From an uncultured Spirochaetota bacterium (GTDB lineage Bacteria > Spirochaetota > UBA4802 > UBA5368), in contig CALMJO010000556.1 of assembly GCA_937864375.1 (NCBI GenBank), positions 1 through 6,113 of the forward strand: 6,113 bases of DNA. The letters are read 5' to 3'. The translations under genes and the position numbers were made by a program. The notes below the pieces were generated by a model that made no database searches, was not told where the DNA came from, and saw only the letters and a program-made list of their open reading frames with translations. Shown piece by piece: positions 6,071-6,113 of the stretch (positions are counted from its first letter, which is position 1; the number at the start of each line of letters is the position of its first letter).

Positions 6071-6113
6071 CTGTCTCTTATACACATCTCCGAGCCCACG
6101 AGACCGTACTAGA
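6071..6113. other. Nextera transposase/i7 adapter contamination, not genomic
   Basis: The terminal 43 bases are sequencing-library adapter. The 19-base Tn5 mosaic end CTGTCTCTTATACACATCT occupies 6071-6089, followed by the read-2 adapter part CCGAGCCCACGAGAC (6090-6104). An 8-base i7 barcode, CGTACTAG (6105-6112), matches Nextera index N702 as I recall it, and the first A of the P7 flank is at 6113. Order and orientation are exactly those of read-through into the adapter. On the - strand it encodes the well-known artefact peptide MCIRDR, and on the + strand SLIHISEPTRPY, so gene callers extend reading frames into it. Confidence 0.98.

Noticed and set aside
5921..6112. A + strand open frame ending in SLIHISEPTRPY.
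   Set aside because: The tail is the familiar translated Nextera adapter artefact, and the rest is antisense to the phosphatase.

Overview
The window is a GC-rich bacterial chromosome fragment with tightly packed regulatory genes. It most resembles an environmental Gram-negative bacterium rich in two-component and partner-switching proteins, as many deltaproteobacteria and spirochaetes are, but no marker gene fixes the lineage. The right edge is artificial: the last 43 bases (6071-6113) are Illumina Nextera transposase/i7 adapter sequence, so the real DNA ends at about 6070 and the window is probably the end of an untrimmed assembly contig.

Layout, left to right. Positions 1-1570 on the + strand hold the 3' end of a MoxR-type AAA+ ATPase gene. 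It overlaps by one base a complete gene for a CoxE-like von Willebrand factor A (VWA) protein, forming the classic ATPase/VWA chaperone pair. Five bases later, on the same strand, is a 645-residue membrane sensor histidine kinase (dCache-like sensor, HAMP, HisKA, HATPase; 1576-3513). After a 125-base gap comes a 357-residue receiver-plus-histidine-kinase protein (3639-4712) with no output domain. A plausible intrinsic terminator overlaps its stop codon. A 200-base AT-richer intergenic region (4713-4912) then carries a weak promoter candidate and a two-tier inverted repeat. It is followed by a 107-residue STAS-domain anti-sigma factor antagonist (4913-5236). Converging on it, with only two bases between the stop codons, is an RsbU/SpoIIE-type PP2C phosphatase on the - strand (5239-6070), cut off at its N-terminus inside a HAMP domain.

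How the genes may work together (inference). The cache kinase is a natural phosphodonor for the receiver of the receiver-kinase protein, giving a multistep relay whose final output protein is not in the window. The STAS protein and the RsbU-like phosphatase are the antagonist and activating phosphatase of a partner-switching pathway, but the switch kinase (RsbW/SpoIIAB type) and the sigma factor or other target are not here. The MoxR/VWA pair probably remodels or matures some other protein complex.

I saw no mobile element, CRISPR array, tRNA or rRNA. I did not find a convincing wholly new system. The observations most worth checking are the adapter chimera and the false proteins it creates, the convergent antagonist/phosphatase pair, and the structured leader upstream of the STAS gene.
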